From contig JANWIP010000005.1 in the NCBI GenBank assembly GCA_025449845.1, forward strand, positions 1-64,000: a DNA stretch of 64,000 bases, in the 5' to 3' direction. A program made the position numbers and the translations under genes. Shown here in pieces: positions 42,243 to 51,075 of this stretch. Source of the DNA: Solirubrobacteraceae bacterium. GTDB lineage: Bacteria; Actinomycetota; Thermoleophilia; Solirubrobacterales; Solirubrobacteraceae. Below the pieces are notes generated by a model. The model saw nothing but the letters and a program-made list of their open reading frames with translations, ran no database searches and was not told where the DNA came from. Position 1 is the stretch's first letter, and each line of letters begins with the position of its first letter.

Positions 42243-42574
42243 GCGCACATCGCTTCGATCAGCGGCCCTAGCCGTCGGCCCTGCTCGGTCAGCCTGTACT
42301 CGACCGTTGGTGGGGAGGTGGGGAGGACCGCGCGCGCCAGCAGCCCTGCGGCCTCCAGTTCGCGCAGGCGCTCGGAGAGCATCCTGGGGGAGATGCCCTG
42401 CACGGCGCTGGCGAATTCGTTGAAGCGCAGAGCGCCGCCCAGGGCGGCATAGATGATCGAGAGCTGCCAGCGCCGCTCCAGGAGGTCCGCCGCGCGGCGG
42501 ACCTCCTGGGGGACCGGCTGGGGACTGCTACAGCGAGCCATTGCCCTGAGGCTGGGATTGGGGCGGCGTGACAT
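42218..42574 (-). CDS. HxlR-family transcriptional regulator
   Basis: 118 residues. RRAADLLERRWQLSIIYAAL, RFNEFASAVQGISPRMLSER and LREL-EAAGLLARAV followed by YRLTEQGRRLGPLIEAM are the full HxlR winged-helix. ATG 42574. It overlaps the exporter gene tail-to-tail and could control it. The part coding for QEVRRAADLLERRW contains a perfect 32-bp palindrome (separate entry). Confidence 0.9.
   Translation of the reverse strand: MSRRPNPSLRAMARCSSPQPVPQEVRRAADLLERRWQLSIIYAALGGALRFNEFASAVQGISPRMLSERLRELEAAGLLARAVLPTSPPTVEYRLTEQGRRLGPLIEAMCAYAEAPTG
42478..42509. repeat. Perfect 32-bp palindrome inside the HxlR gene
   Basis: CCAGGAGGTCCGCCGC is followed at once by its exact reverse complement GCGGCGGACCTCCTGG. 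The symmetry ends sharply outside (T versus G). It lies in the coding sequence of the DNA-binding helix region, so it could be a chance product of the codons, an intragenic operator, or a hairpin that slows translation. Confidence 0.85.
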
Positions 42575-42597
42575 CAGCAGGCCAGACGGGGTCGAGC

Positions 42598-44943
42598 TCA
42601 GGAGCGCACGACGTCGCGGGCTGGCTCCAGCGCGCGGTCGAGCACTTCCTGGACTGTCATTACCGGATGGAATGTCATCTGCTCGCGTACTTCCTCGGGA
42701 ATCTCATCGAGATCGCCGCGGTTGCGCTCGGGCATGATCACATCGGTCAGCCCGGCCGCGTGGGCCGCCAGCGCCTTCTGCTTGAGGCCGCCTATCGGTA
42801 GCACGCGCCCCTGCAAGGTGACCTCGCCGGTCATGCCCACCGTGTGCTTGACCGGTCTGCCCGAGAGCAGCGAGGCCAGCGCGGTGACCATCGTTACACC
42901 GGCCGAGGGACCGTCCTTGGGGATCGCGCCCGCGGGCACGTGCACGTGGAACTCGCTGCTCTCGAAGACGCCCTCGTCGATGCCGAGCTCGCTGGCGTGG
43001 CCGCGCACATAGGAGAGGGCGATGCGCGCCGACTCCTTCATGACGTCACCCAGCTGGCCGGTCAGCACCAGGCCGCCGCCGCCACCTGAGCCTGAGCTCT
43101 TCATCGCGGTGGCCTCCACGAACAGCACATCGCCGCCGGTGCCTGTCACAGCCAAGCCCGTTGCCACTCCTGGCACGGCGGTGCGGATGGCCGACTCCTG
43201 GAAGAACTTCTGGCGGCCCAGCGCGTCGCGCACGACCTCCAGTTCGATCTCCACGGGCGGCTGCACCTTGCCGGAGGCGACGCGGGTGGCCGTCTTGCGC
43301 AGCACCGTGCCCAGCTCGCGCTCCAGGTTGCGCACGCCAGCCTCACGGGTGTACTCGTTGATGACCGTCTCCAGTATCTCGTCAGAGATCGATACCTCGT
43401 CCTCGCGCAGGCCGTTGCGGTCGCGCTGGCGCGGCCACAGATAGCCCTTGGCGATGGCCAGCTTCTCCATGCTGGTGTAGCCGTCGAAGCGGATCACCTC
43501 CATGCGATCGAGCAGCGGGCCAGGGATCGTGTCGGCGACGTTGGCCGTGGCCAGGAACATCACCTGGCTCAGATCTAGCTCCACGTCCAGGTAGTGGTCG
43601 CGGAAGCTGTGGTTCTGCGCCGGGTCGAGCACCTCCAGCAAGGCCGCCGAAGGATCGCCGCGCCAATCCGCGCCGACCTTGTCGACCTCATCCAAGAGGA
43701 TCACTGGGTTCATCGTGCCTGCATCGCGCAAGGCCCGCACCAAACGACCCGGCAAGGCGCCGATGTAGGTGCGCCGGTGCCCACGGATCTCGGCCTCGTC
43801 GCGCACGCCGCCCAACGACATGCGCACGAACTCGCGTCCGGTCGCACGGGCGATCGACTCGCCGATCGATGTCTTGCCGGTTCCCGGAGGTCCGATCAGC
43901 GTCAAGATCGCCCCGGACTTGGGGTCGGCCTCGATGCCGCGGTCCTCGCGCAGCTTGCGCACTGCCAGGTACTCGGTGACGCGATCCTTGACGTCCTCCA
44001 GTCCCGCGTGGTCGGCGTCCAGCACCTCACGCGCGCCGACAGGGTCCAGGTGCTCATCCGAGCGCTTGCCCCACGGCACGGCTATCAGCCAATCCAGGTA
44101 GGTGCGGATCATCGAGGACTCGCCTGTCTGCTCGCCCATGCGCTCCAGGCGGCCTAGCTCCTTGATGGCCTGCTCGTGCACGGCCTCGGGCATCTCGGCG
44201 GCCTCGATCTTGTCGCGGTACTCCTCGACGATTGAGCCCTCGTCCTCGCCCAGCTCCTTGCGGATCGACTCCATCTGCTTGCGCAGGAAGTACTCGCGCT
44301 GCTGCTTCTCGGCACCGTCCTGCACGTCCTCGCGGATGCGCTTGCGTACCTGCAACTCGGCGAGTGACTCGCGCTGCAGCTTCACGGCCAGCTCTAGGCG
44401 CTCGGTCACGTCCAGCGTTCGCAGCAGCTGTACCTTCTGCTCGTAACTCAGATTGGGGGAGTAGCCGGCGGAGTCGGCCAGCGGCCCGGGCTCCACGATC
44501 GCCCGCAGGAAGGCGGCGATACGCCCGTCATCACCGCGCAGCTCGAGGATCTCCTCGACGATCGCGCGGTATTCGCGCTCCAGCTCACGGGTGCGCCCAT
44601 CGACAGGCACCTCATCGGGGTGCTCCTGCACCTCCACGCGCAGCTCACCGCCGGGGCCGGTCTGCGCGGCGCCGATGTGAGCGCGGTGTTCGCCGGAGAT
44701 GGACACGGCGCGGCCGCCGCCGGGTAGGCGGATCTGCTCATCCACTTCGGCCACGGTGCCGACCTCAAGGAACTCGTTGTCGTGGCGCGGCACCAGCACG
44801 ACGTGGTCGTCGTCGCCGACGTCCACGGTGAGGGTGATGCCCATGCTGGGGAACACCACGGTGTCGTCCAAGGGGATCAGGCGCAGCACGCGCTTGGGCT
44901 CGGAATTGGGGGCTGGGATGTCTGCTGCTGAGGGTGCGCTCAT
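42598..44943 (-). CDS. lon: ATP-dependent Lon protease
   Basis: 781 residues from ATG 44943, chosen because GGAGCG lies before it (ATG 44958 is also in frame). Complete Lon: N-terminal substrate domain ([20 protein letters not shown]), AAA+ module with Walker [10 protein letters not shown] and [20 protein letters not shown], and C-terminal protease domain with catalytic Ser 680 in [10 protein letters not shown] and Lys 723 in [14 protein letters not shown]. Degrades misfolded and regulatory proteins. Next to YihY, likely on separate transcripts. Confidence 0.97.
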   Translation of the reverse strand: MSAPSAADIPAPNSEPKRVLRLIPLDDTVVFPSMGITLTVDVGDDDHVVLVPRHDNEFLEVGTVAEVDEQIRLPGGGRAVSISGEHRAHIGAAQTGPGGELRVEVQEHPDEVPVDGRTRELEREYRAIVEEILELRGDDGRIAAFLRAIVEPGPLADSAGYSPNLSYEQKVQLLRTLDVTERLELAVKLQRESLAELQVRKRIREDVQDGAEKQQREYFLRKQMESIRKELGEDEGSIVEEYRDKIEAAEMPEAVHEQAIKELGRLERMGEQTGESSMIRTYLDWLIAVPWGKRSDEHLDPVGAREVLDADHAGLEDVKDRVTEYLAVRKLREDRGIEADPKSGAILTLIGPPGTGKTSIGESIARATGREFVRMSLGGVRDEAEIRGHRRTYIGALPGRLVRALRDAGTMNPVILLDEVDKVGADWRGDPSAALLEVLDPAQNHSFRDHYLDVELDLSQVMFLATANVADTIPGPLLDRMEVIRFDGYTSMEKLAIAKGYLWPRQRDRNGLREDEVSISDEILETVINEYTREAGVRNLERELGTVLRKTATRVASGKVQPPVEIELEVVRDALGRQKFFQESAIRTAVPGVATGLAVTGTGGDVLFVEATAMKSSGSGGGGGLVLTGQLGDVMKESARIALSYVRGHASELGIDEGVFESSEFHVHVPAGAIPKDGPSAGVTMVTALASLLSGRPVKHTVGMTGEVTLQGRVLPIGGLKQKALAAHAAGLTDVIMPERNRGDLDEIPEEVREQMTFHPVMTVQEVLDRALEPARDVVRS

Positions 44944-45059
44944 CGCTATACGCTCCATATAAGCTTACGAATTGTTAGTTAGTATAACAAGCGCCAGCGC
45001 AGATTCAAGGGCCTTGAAAAACCGCTCTGCAGAGCCACTCAGGCGCTTAGCAGTGCTCT

Positions 45060-45905
45060 TCACAGGAAGCTGCGCGGCCATAGCCGGCGTGCCCGCACGA
45101 CGTTGACCTCGGTGGCCAGCACCGTCACCTGGGCGCCCAGGTACAGCCAGGCCAGGAGGCCCAAGACCAGGCCGAAGGTGGCCGACAGCGGTCCGGCGCG
45201 CTTGATCACGTGCTCGACGTAGAAGCCGCCTACGTGCTGCAGGATCTGCCACACCACGGCAGCCAGCAACACTCCGGGCGCCAGTTCGCGCCAGCTCACC
45301 CGCGCGTTAGTCAACAGCGCGAAGGCGCCGCCGAACAGCGCGAGATTAAAGAGCAGCGCGGCAACCACCCCTCCAAGAAATTCCAATGTTCCTCCCGAGC
45401 TCGATCCCACGAAACCGGCGGCGGTGGTGGAGAGGATGTTGAGCAGCCCAAAGAGCGCCAGCAGCCGCAGGCCGTGCAGGCGTGTGGCGATGAAGCCCAG
45501 GCGCCTGCGGGCGGGCACCTGCCAGATGCGGTTGAAGGCGTCCTGTGTGGCGTTGGTTACCGCGAGGCCCCCGAGCAGCGAGCCGACCAGGCCGATCGCC
45601 AGCGCCACTCCACTGGCGGGCAGTGAGTGCAGCCGTAGCTGATCGCCCACGATCGGGAACTGTCCTTGTGTGCTTTCGAGAATGCTCTGCTTCAGCGTGG
45701 GGTCGCCTTCGAGCACGATGCCGAGGACGGTCACGAACACGAGCAGCAGCGGGAATAGCGAGACGAAGGCGTAGTAGGCGATCAGCGCCGCCAGCTGTCC
45801 GCCCCGGTCGTCGCTGAAGCGCTTGATGACCGCCACTCCGAAGGCCAGTCTGCGGTGACGCTGCTGGAAGGCATCGATCTTCTTGAGACGCTCGTGGATA
45901 TTCAC
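45060..45905 (-). CDS. YihY/UPF0761-family membrane protein
   Basis: 281 residues. Six membrane helices: LAALIAYYAFVSLFPLLLVF, VALAIGLVGSLLGGLAVTNA, and near the end LSATFGLVLGLLAWLYLGAQ followed by VTVLATEVNVV. This is the YihY family, formerly called RNase BN by mistake; function unknown. ATG 45905; divergent from the sigma-like gene. Confidence 0.9.
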   Translation of the reverse strand: MNIHERLKKIDAFQQRHRRLAFGVAVIKRFSDDRGGQLAALIAYYAFVSLFPLLLVFVTVLGIVLEGDPTLKQSILESTQGQFPIVGDQLRLHSLPASGVALAIGLVGSLLGGLAVTNATQDAFNRIWQVPARRRLGFIATRLHGLRLLALFGLLNILSTTAAGFVGSSSGGTLEFLGGVVAALLFNLALFGGAFALLTNARVSWRELAPGVLLAAVVWQILQHVGGFYVEHVIKRAGPLSATFGLVLGLLAWLYLGAQVTVLATEVNVVRARRLWPRSFL

Positions 45906-45928
45906 TTCAAGGGGGGTCGGTTGGCAAG

Positions 45929-46759
45929 TTGGCTCGACATATCGGTGTGTCTACCCCATGCCGCGGCAGAAAACTGGCCCTTGATGGTCAAACGCCCAGC
46001 TTGCGCCTTGGTCCCCACAGGGAGCTCGACGCCGAGCGCGTGGCGCACGTGGTGAAGGCCAAGCGTAAGGCACTGCTGTGGACACACCGCCACATGCTGC
46101 GCCACGAGGATCTCGAGGACTGCTTTAGCCAGGCCACCATGGAGCTCATCAGGTATGTGCACGCGGGCGGCACATTCGCGCACACCGGCCACGCGGCCGC
46201 GGCCCTTGAGCTGCGCTTCCTCTCACGCGTACAGGATCGCTACAGGGCCATATCAGGACGTAGCCCCATCCAGGCCGCGTGGGAGGGTGCGCTGCGAGCT
46301 GGCAGTCTGGGCGACGGTTACTCCGACGCTGCTGATGTGCGCTGCGCGGTAGAGGAGCTGGCCATGATGCGCGTGCAACTGCGTCACGTGCCGATGCTGG
46401 CGCGCGAGCTGACGGCTGATCAACGGTTGGTGGTGGCCTGTCAGGTGGGCTTGCAGATGCGTCGCACCGAATTCTGCGAGCTGTTCGGCTGGTCTTTTGC
46501 GAAGTACCGCAAGGTGGCTAATCGCGCTCGCGCGCGTCTGCGTGATCTGAGCGAGACCTTCGATGAAACAAAGCTTGATGGTGACCTGCCTATGAGAAAT
46601 CCACCACCCCCCACTCATAGGAAGGTCCCAAGGGACGCCGACGGTCAGCAGCCACGACCACTCGGCGATTCCCATCCGCGCAACGGCGGCCGGGGGCCTG
46701 GAAGCTCCCCGCTCAGGCCTTCGGTCGCCGACGCGCAGCGGGCGGAGAAGGCGGCGTAA
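45929..46759 (+). CDS. Sigma-factor-like protein heading the T4SS-like operon
   Basis: 276 residues if started at TTG 45929, though the true start may be a GTG further in; core similarity begins near LDAERVAHVVKAKRKALLW. Region-2-like helices (MLRHEDLEDCFSQATMELIR) and a region-4-like part (LTADQRLVVACQVGLQMRRT, then EFCELFGWSFAKYRKVANRA) recall sigma-70 family proteins. The C-terminal 60 residues are disordered. The stop overlaps the next start (TAATG). It could direct transcription of the secretion operon; a diverged non-sigma DNA-binding role is also possible. Confidence 0.6.
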   Translation: MARHIGVSTPCRGRKLALDGQTPSLRLGPHRELDAERVAHVVKAKRKALLWTHRHMLRHEDLEDCFSQATMELIRYVHAGGTFAHTGHAAAALELRFLSRVQDRYRAISGRSPIQAAWEGALRAGSLGDGYSDAADVRCAVEELAMMRVQLRHVPMLARELTADQRLVVACQVGLQMRRTEFCELFGWSFAKYRKVANRARARLRDLSETFDETKLDGDLPMRNPPPPTHRKVPRDADGQQPRPLGDSHPRNGGRGPGSSPLRPSVADAQRAEKAA

Positions 46760-47262
46760 TGCGCGGGCGCGTGGTTCACCATGTGTACGCCGAGGATGAG
46801 CCGACGCAGGAGCTCGGTGCGCTTCCGCCTGAGGATGAGCAGTCACGGGGTTTCGGTGATTACTCGTCAATGCAACCTGCTTGGCGCTTTTCCCAACAGT
46901 CCCGCGTGGTTGCGATGGCACTACTGGGAGCTGCCGTCGCATTTGTCGCGGCGCTTGCCATACATGCACTGCACGGCGGGCCCAGCGCGGTTGTCGTGGG
47001 GACGGTGACCTCGGCTGCGCCGGCTCGGTCGGACCCAAGCACGGGTTCTGGGGTTCCCGCCCAGTTGCCGCATCGAGCGGCAGCACAAACGAGGATGAGC
47101 GTGACGGTGAGGCGGCGCGCGAGACAGCGGATCAGACGAAGTCGGCCGCCAGCGAGTGCACTGACAGGCGCAAGACGCACAGATGGTTCCTCCTCAACCG
47201 TGCCTGCCGCATCTGTGGTGGTGGCGCGAGCCGCCAACTCCGAGTTCAACTTCGAGCGCTGA
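46759..47262 (+). CDS. Membrane-anchored protein of the T4SS-like operon
   Basis: 167 residues. A cytoplasmic N-terminus of 50 residues, one helix (RVVAMALLGAAVAFVAALAI), then an extracytoplasmic basic and Ser/Ala-rich region (VRRRARQRIRRSRPPASA). No family recognised. Its position between the sigma-like gene and the VirB2-like gene, and its overlap or near-overlap on both sides, puts it in the operon. A structural or assembly role is a guess. Confidence 0.55.
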   Translation: MRGRVVHHVYAEDEPTQELGALPPEDEQSRGFGDYSSMQPAWRFSQQSRVVAMALLGAAVAFVAALAIHALHGGPSAVVVGTVTSAAPARSDPSTGSGVPAQLPHRAAAQTRMSVTVRRRARQRIRRSRPPASALTGARRTDGSSSTVPAASVVVARAANSEFNFER

Positions 47263-47265
47263 GTG

Positions 47266-47517
47266 ATGCCGATGCGTGAGCGCTTTCAAACCCACCGGCC
47301 AACTGCTGGCCGCTCACGGGTGACGGTCGTAACGCAGCCCATGTGGCGGTTGCGACTCATGCGCGCGGTTCCGCGCCGCGCGCTGCAGACGCTGGTTGTC
47401 GCGGGCGTGCTGGCCGGCGCTCACTATGCGGCTGGGGGTGGTTCCCGAAGTGCAGATACGGGCCGAGGGCCCACCACACATATCAACACCCCCACAGCGA
47501 AGGAGCCAAGGAAATGA
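47266..47517 (+). CDS. Short membrane-anchored protein of the T4SS-like operon
   Basis: About 83 residues from ATG 47266 (GTG 47263 and ATG 47272 are also in frame). A basic start, one helix (LQTLVVAGVLAGAHYAAGGG) and a short polar tail. The stop overlaps the ATG of the VirB2-like gene (ATGA). Unrecognised family; coupling to the next gene is the main evidence that it is real. Confidence 0.5.
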   Translation: MPMRERFQTHRPTAGRSRVTVVTQPMWRLRLMRAVPRRALQTLVVAGVLAGAHYAAGGGSRSADTGRGPTTHINTPTAKEPRK

Positions 47518-47978
47518 CAGTGAAAAACCATCAGCGCAAGCACAGCCTCGGATGGCGCATCGGGTCCAAAGGCATCGGGCTGCCCATCGGGTCCAACAGC
47601 ATCGCGCGACGCATCGGGTCCAGCCCGGCAGCACTGGCCGCGTTGATGCTGGGCTGCATTTTCCTTGCAAGCACCAATCCGTCGCCGGCGTCCGCGGCAA
47701 CCGCCACCAACCCCACGAAGACTGGAACCACCGTCACAACGGCTGCCGGCGGCAGCTCGCTGGAAGCTGCCGCGACCAAGGCGGGGGAGATGGGCCGCAA
47801 GGTGGCAATGAGCCTGATCGGGCTGGCCTTGGCAGTGGGTGGAGTCGTGTTGGTTTTCCGCCGCGACTTCAAAAAGGTTGCCGGTGTGTTGGTGCTGGGG
47901 CTGTTGGCGATTCTGCTGGCCACACCGGCAGGCATTGGGGTGCTTCAGAACACAGTTACTTCGCTGTTTGGATCTTGA
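47514..47978 (+). CDS. VirB2/TrbC-like pilin candidate
   Basis: 154 residues from ATG 47514. A long N-region with three tandem 9-residue repeats (RIGSKGIGL, PIGSNSIAR, RIGSSPAAL), a signal-peptide-like helix (ALAALMLGCIFLASTNPSPA), then two membrane helices (KVAMSLIGLALAVGGVVLVF and VAGVLVLGLLAILLATPAGI) joined by a short basic loop. This is the architecture of VirB2-type major pilins. Sequence identity to a named pilin is not claimed. Confidence 0.6.
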   Translation: MTVKNHQRKHSLGWRIGSKGIGLPIGSNSIARRIGSSPAALAALMLGCIFLASTNPSPASAATATNPTKTGTTVTTAAGGSSLEAAATKAGEMGRKVAMSLIGLALAVGGVVLVFRRDFKKVAGVLVLGLLAILLATPAGIGVLQNTVTSLFGS

Positions 47979-47984
47979 TAGCTG

Positions 47985-48584
47985 ATGGCGATCGAGATCC
48001 GCTCTTACCGGAGCGTGTTCGAGCTGGAACGGCGCATCTACCGGGTGGATCGCGTGCGGCTGAACCCCAGCGGTGTACCGGTGCGCGGGGCGCTGTATTT
48101 CGTGGCGCTTCTGCTGGTGGCGTTGCTGGCGGCGGCTCTGCCACTGGTAGGAATGTCGCTGCGGCTGCTGCCGTGGTACATGCGCGATCTGGCTCTGCCC
48201 TTAGGTGGCGCGGCACTGCTGACGGTCATCCGCATCGATGGCAGGCCTTTTCACCTGGCGGCCTGGTCGCTGCTTGGTTACGCCCTGAGGCCCAGTCGCA
48301 TTCAATGCGCTGGTGCCGCCCCGCTGCCGCTCGCCCAGTGGCGGCCAGGGGCCTTGGTGATGCTCCCTGATGGCTCCGAGGCCCGACTGCGTCGAATGCT
48401 CTGTACCGGCCCGGCCCAGGCGCGAGTGGCAGTTGCGCACGAACGCCTGGAATGGCGCAAGCGTCCTCTGGGATTGCTGGCGCAGCGGGAGAGACTGACG
48501 GTGCGCGAACTGCCAGGCCGTCGCCCACCGCGGCATCCGCAGACCATCGCGCTGCGCCCGGGCGTGCGCTTGCGGGTGCGGTGA
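47985..48584 (+). CDS. TcpE/VirB3-like conjugation-type membrane protein
   Basis: 199 residues. SYRSVFELERRIYRVDRVRL, two close helices (ALYFVALLLVALLAAALPLV; LALPLGGAALLTVIRIDGRP), then DGRPFHLAAWSLLGYALRPS. This fits the TcpE family, which takes the VirB3 place beside VirB4 in Gram-positive conjugation systems. The C-terminal half is soluble and basic. It precedes the VirB4-type ATPase by 4 bp. Confidence 0.75.
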   Translation: MAIEIRSYRSVFELERRIYRVDRVRLNPSGVPVRGALYFVALLLVALLAAALPLVGMSLRLLPWYMRDLALPLGGAALLTVIRIDGRPFHLAAWSLLGYALRPSRIQCAGAAPLPLAQWRPGALVMLPDGSEARLRRMLCTGPAQARVAVAHERLEWRKRPLGLLAQRERLTVRELPGRRPPRHPQTIALRPGVRLRVR

Positions 48585-48588
48585 GAGC

Positions 48589-51075
48589 TTGCGCCCGCCG
48601 CTGCATTTCATATATGGCAACTGCGTTTTCGCACACGGCCTGGACGATGGCTGGGCAGCGTTCGCGGTGAGCACCTACTCCTATGAGTGCCTGCCGGAGG
48701 AGGAGAAGCGAGCGCGCTTCCGAGCACTGCTGGGCGCGCTGGAAGGCGTGCAGGCCGACATCCAGATTCTGCGTGTCAGTGAACGTTGGGACGTCCAGCG
48801 CTACATGCGCGAGCTGGAGCAGGCCGAGGCCGAGGGGTTCCCTGGAGGTGCGTTGCATAGCCATGGACGGGCTTTGCAGGGTTATGCGCACGAACACGCC
48901 CAGCGCTTGCGCGAGATCGTGGCAGCGCGGCCGCGGCTGTTTGTACTGGTGAGCTTGCGTGAGCCCGAGCGCGATGTCGCGGGTTTTCTCTCGCGCGCCG
49001 CCGAGCAGCATCCGCGCGAGTGGCTATCGGCATTGCGCGGCGCGCTGTCGATGCGCGATCGGAGCGTGCTGAGCGTCACGGAGCTCGAGCGGGCGCGGAC
49101 GCGCGCTGAGCAGGCACGAGCGCATTTGGCCAGCTATCTGCCGGTCCTGCCGGCCCGGGGCGTGCAGTTGCAGTGGCTGGTGCGCCGTGCCTTCTGTCGG
49201 GGGCTAGGTGAGCCGCGGGTCGATGGTCTGCACGAGCCTCGCGCGCTGCTGTTCGAGCGCCAAGGCGCAGCGGTCTTGGCACCGCTTGAGGGAGATGTGC
49301 TGCGCTGGATGGACAGCATCGTGGAGAACCGCGGCAGGGCCCTGCGGGTGGAGTCCGAGCTGGGGGTGAGCTGGCAGGCGCAACTGGTGGCAGGGGCGCT
49401 GCCCGAGCAGGCTGTCTTTCCGGGCGCGCAGGTGGAGCTGATGTGCGCTCCGGTGGAGAGCCTGCCGTTCGCGGTGGACCTCTCGTTGAACGCTCGCTTC
49501 CTGCCCAATGAGCTGGCATTGCGGATCGCCCGCAGGCGGATCCAGGACGCCGATCAGATCGCCAGCGCGGAGTCCGACGGCGAGCAGGGAACCTCCGACC
49601 TGGGCCAGCGGCGCACCCGCGCGGCCCGCGATCTGCTGGCGCACCTTCAGTCCTCAAGTCGTCCTCCGCTGCTGCGCGCGACGCTTGCGATGGCAGTCGG
49701 AGCGAGCGATCGGGAGCAGTTGGAGCAGCGCGTGGAGTCCTGTCGGCGGGCCTATGGCGAGGTCCACCTGCATCGGCCTCTAGGTGGGCAGATGGAGCTG
49801 TTTTGGCAGCACTTACCCGCGCAGCGCACACGGGTGGTGGGTTACGAGGACACGCTCACCCCCGAGCAGCTGGCCGCGATGATGCCCACGGCGGCCCCCA
49901 AGGTTGGCTCGCGGAGAGGTTTCTATCTCGGCCACACGCTTTCGGGCTCGCGGCGCCCCTTGTTATTCAACCTGCGAGAGGGCTCGGACAGCGATCGCAA
50001 CACGGCGATTCTCAGCGTGGGCGCGCTGGGATCGGGCAAGACAACGCTCGATCAAAAGCTCAAGTACGAGGCGTTCCTGCTGGGCGCGCGCGTGGTCGAC
50101 TGCGACCCCAAGGGCGACCACCGCTTCCACCTGCTGGAGGAGGTTGCGCCGCACGTGCAGCAGATCGAGCTGCGCCCTGATCCGACTCTGCGCGGCGTAC
50201 TGGATCCCCTGCGCGTGGCACCGGAGCATTTGCGCCACGACGCGGCGGTGTCCTTCCTGCGCGATCTCCTACCCGCGAGAGCCGAGGCCAGCTGGGAGAC
50301 GGCGATCGTCGGGGCCGTGGATTGCGTGCTGAGCAGGGCGGCGCTGCCCACTTGCGGCGAGGTCATCAAGGCGCTTCACGAAGGCGATGGAATCGATGCG
50401 CAGGTGGCCAAGGCGCTTGCCGTCTATGCCCGCTCGGGGTTGACGCAGCTGGGCTTCGCCGATGTGAACGTGCAACTGCCCCCTGTGGGCGACAGCCAGG
50501 TGATCTATCTGCCGATCCGCGATCTGCCCGGTCCCGAGCCGGGCGTGAGACGCGCCGAGTACTCCCAATCCGAGCGCGTCGGCGAGCAACTTGTGCGCCT
50601 GATCGCGATGTTCGCGATGCAGCTGTTGAGCGCTGAGCGTGAGCGTCTGAAGGTGTTCTCTTTCGATGAGGGCTGGCGCTTGCTGGGCGATCCGGTGGGT
50701 CGCACACTGTTGGCTTCGCTGCAACGCATGGGCCGCTCGGAGTTGGCCGTGCCGATCATCAGCACGCAGCTCGTCACGGATGCTTTGCTGGGGGAGCAAG
50801 CGTCGCTTGAGAACCTGCTGGGTGCGACCTTCGCCTTTGGCATGCGCTCGCAGGACGAGGCCGCTCGGGCGCTGGCGCTGCTGGGTCTGGACCCCGAAGA
50901 CCGCGCGCTGCGCGCGAAGCTGCTGGACTTCGAGCAGGGGCGCTGCCTATTCCGCGACCACCGCGGACGGGTGGAGGCCGTGCAGGTGGATGTGGTTGTG
51001 CCGGCTCTGCTGCGGGCCTTCTCAACTACTCCACGGGTTGGCGCCTCAGCCACTCCTCGGAGGAGCGCCGCATGA
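48589..51075 (+). CDS. VirB4-type secretion ATPase
   Basis: 828 residues from TTG 48589. N-terminal VirB4 domain (HFIYGNCVFAHGLDDGWAAF, with QADIQILRVSERWDVQRY), then the ATPase: Walker A ILSVGALGSGKTTLDQKL near residue 480, Walker B KVFSFDEGWRLL near 690, and ISTQLVTDALL with the sensor region. As in VirB4/TraC proteins it would power substrate export or pilus assembly at the membrane. Stop overlaps the next ATG (ATGA). Strongest marker that this operon is a secretion system. Confidence 0.88.
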   Translation: MRPPLHFIYGNCVFAHGLDDGWAAFAVSTYSYECLPEEEKRARFRALLGALEGVQADIQILRVSERWDVQRYMRELEQAEAEGFPGGALHSHGRALQGYAHEHAQRLREIVAARPRLFVLVSLREPERDVAGFLSRAAEQHPREWLSALRGALSMRDRSVLSVTELERARTRAEQARAHLASYLPVLPARGVQLQWLVRRAFCRGLGEPRVDGLHEPRALLFERQGAAVLAPLEGDVLRWMDSIVENRGRALRVESELGVSWQAQLVAGALPEQAVFPGAQVELMCAPVESLPFAVDLSLNARFLPNELALRIARRRIQDADQIASAESDGEQGTSDLGQRRTRAARDLLAHLQSSSRPPLLRATLAMAVGASDREQLEQRVESCRRAYGEVHLHRPLGGQMELFWQHLPAQRTRVVGYEDTLTPEQLAAMMPTAAPKVGSRRGFYLGHTLSGSRRPLLFNLREGSDSDRNTAILSVGALGSGKTTLDQKLKYEAFLLGARVVDCDPKGDHRFHLLEEVAPHVQQIELRPDPTLRGVLDPLRVAPEHLRHDAAVSFLRDLLPARAEASWETAIVGAVDCVLSRAALPTCGEVIKALHEGDGIDAQVAKALAVYARSGLTQLGFADVNVQLPPVGDSQVIYLPIRDLPGPEPGVRRAEYSQSERVGEQLVRLIAMFAMQLLSAERERLKVFSFDEGWRLLGDPVGRTLLASLQRMGRSELAVPIISTQLVTDALLGEQASLENLLGATFAFGMRSQDEAARALALLGLDPEDRALRAKLLDFEQGRCLFRDHRGRVEAVQVDVVVPALLRAFSTTPRVGASATPRRSAA

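Noticed and set aside
47396..48370. Long frame overlapping the VirB2-like and TcpE-like genes
   Set aside because: It is out of frame with two overlapping, well-supported genes and shows no family features.
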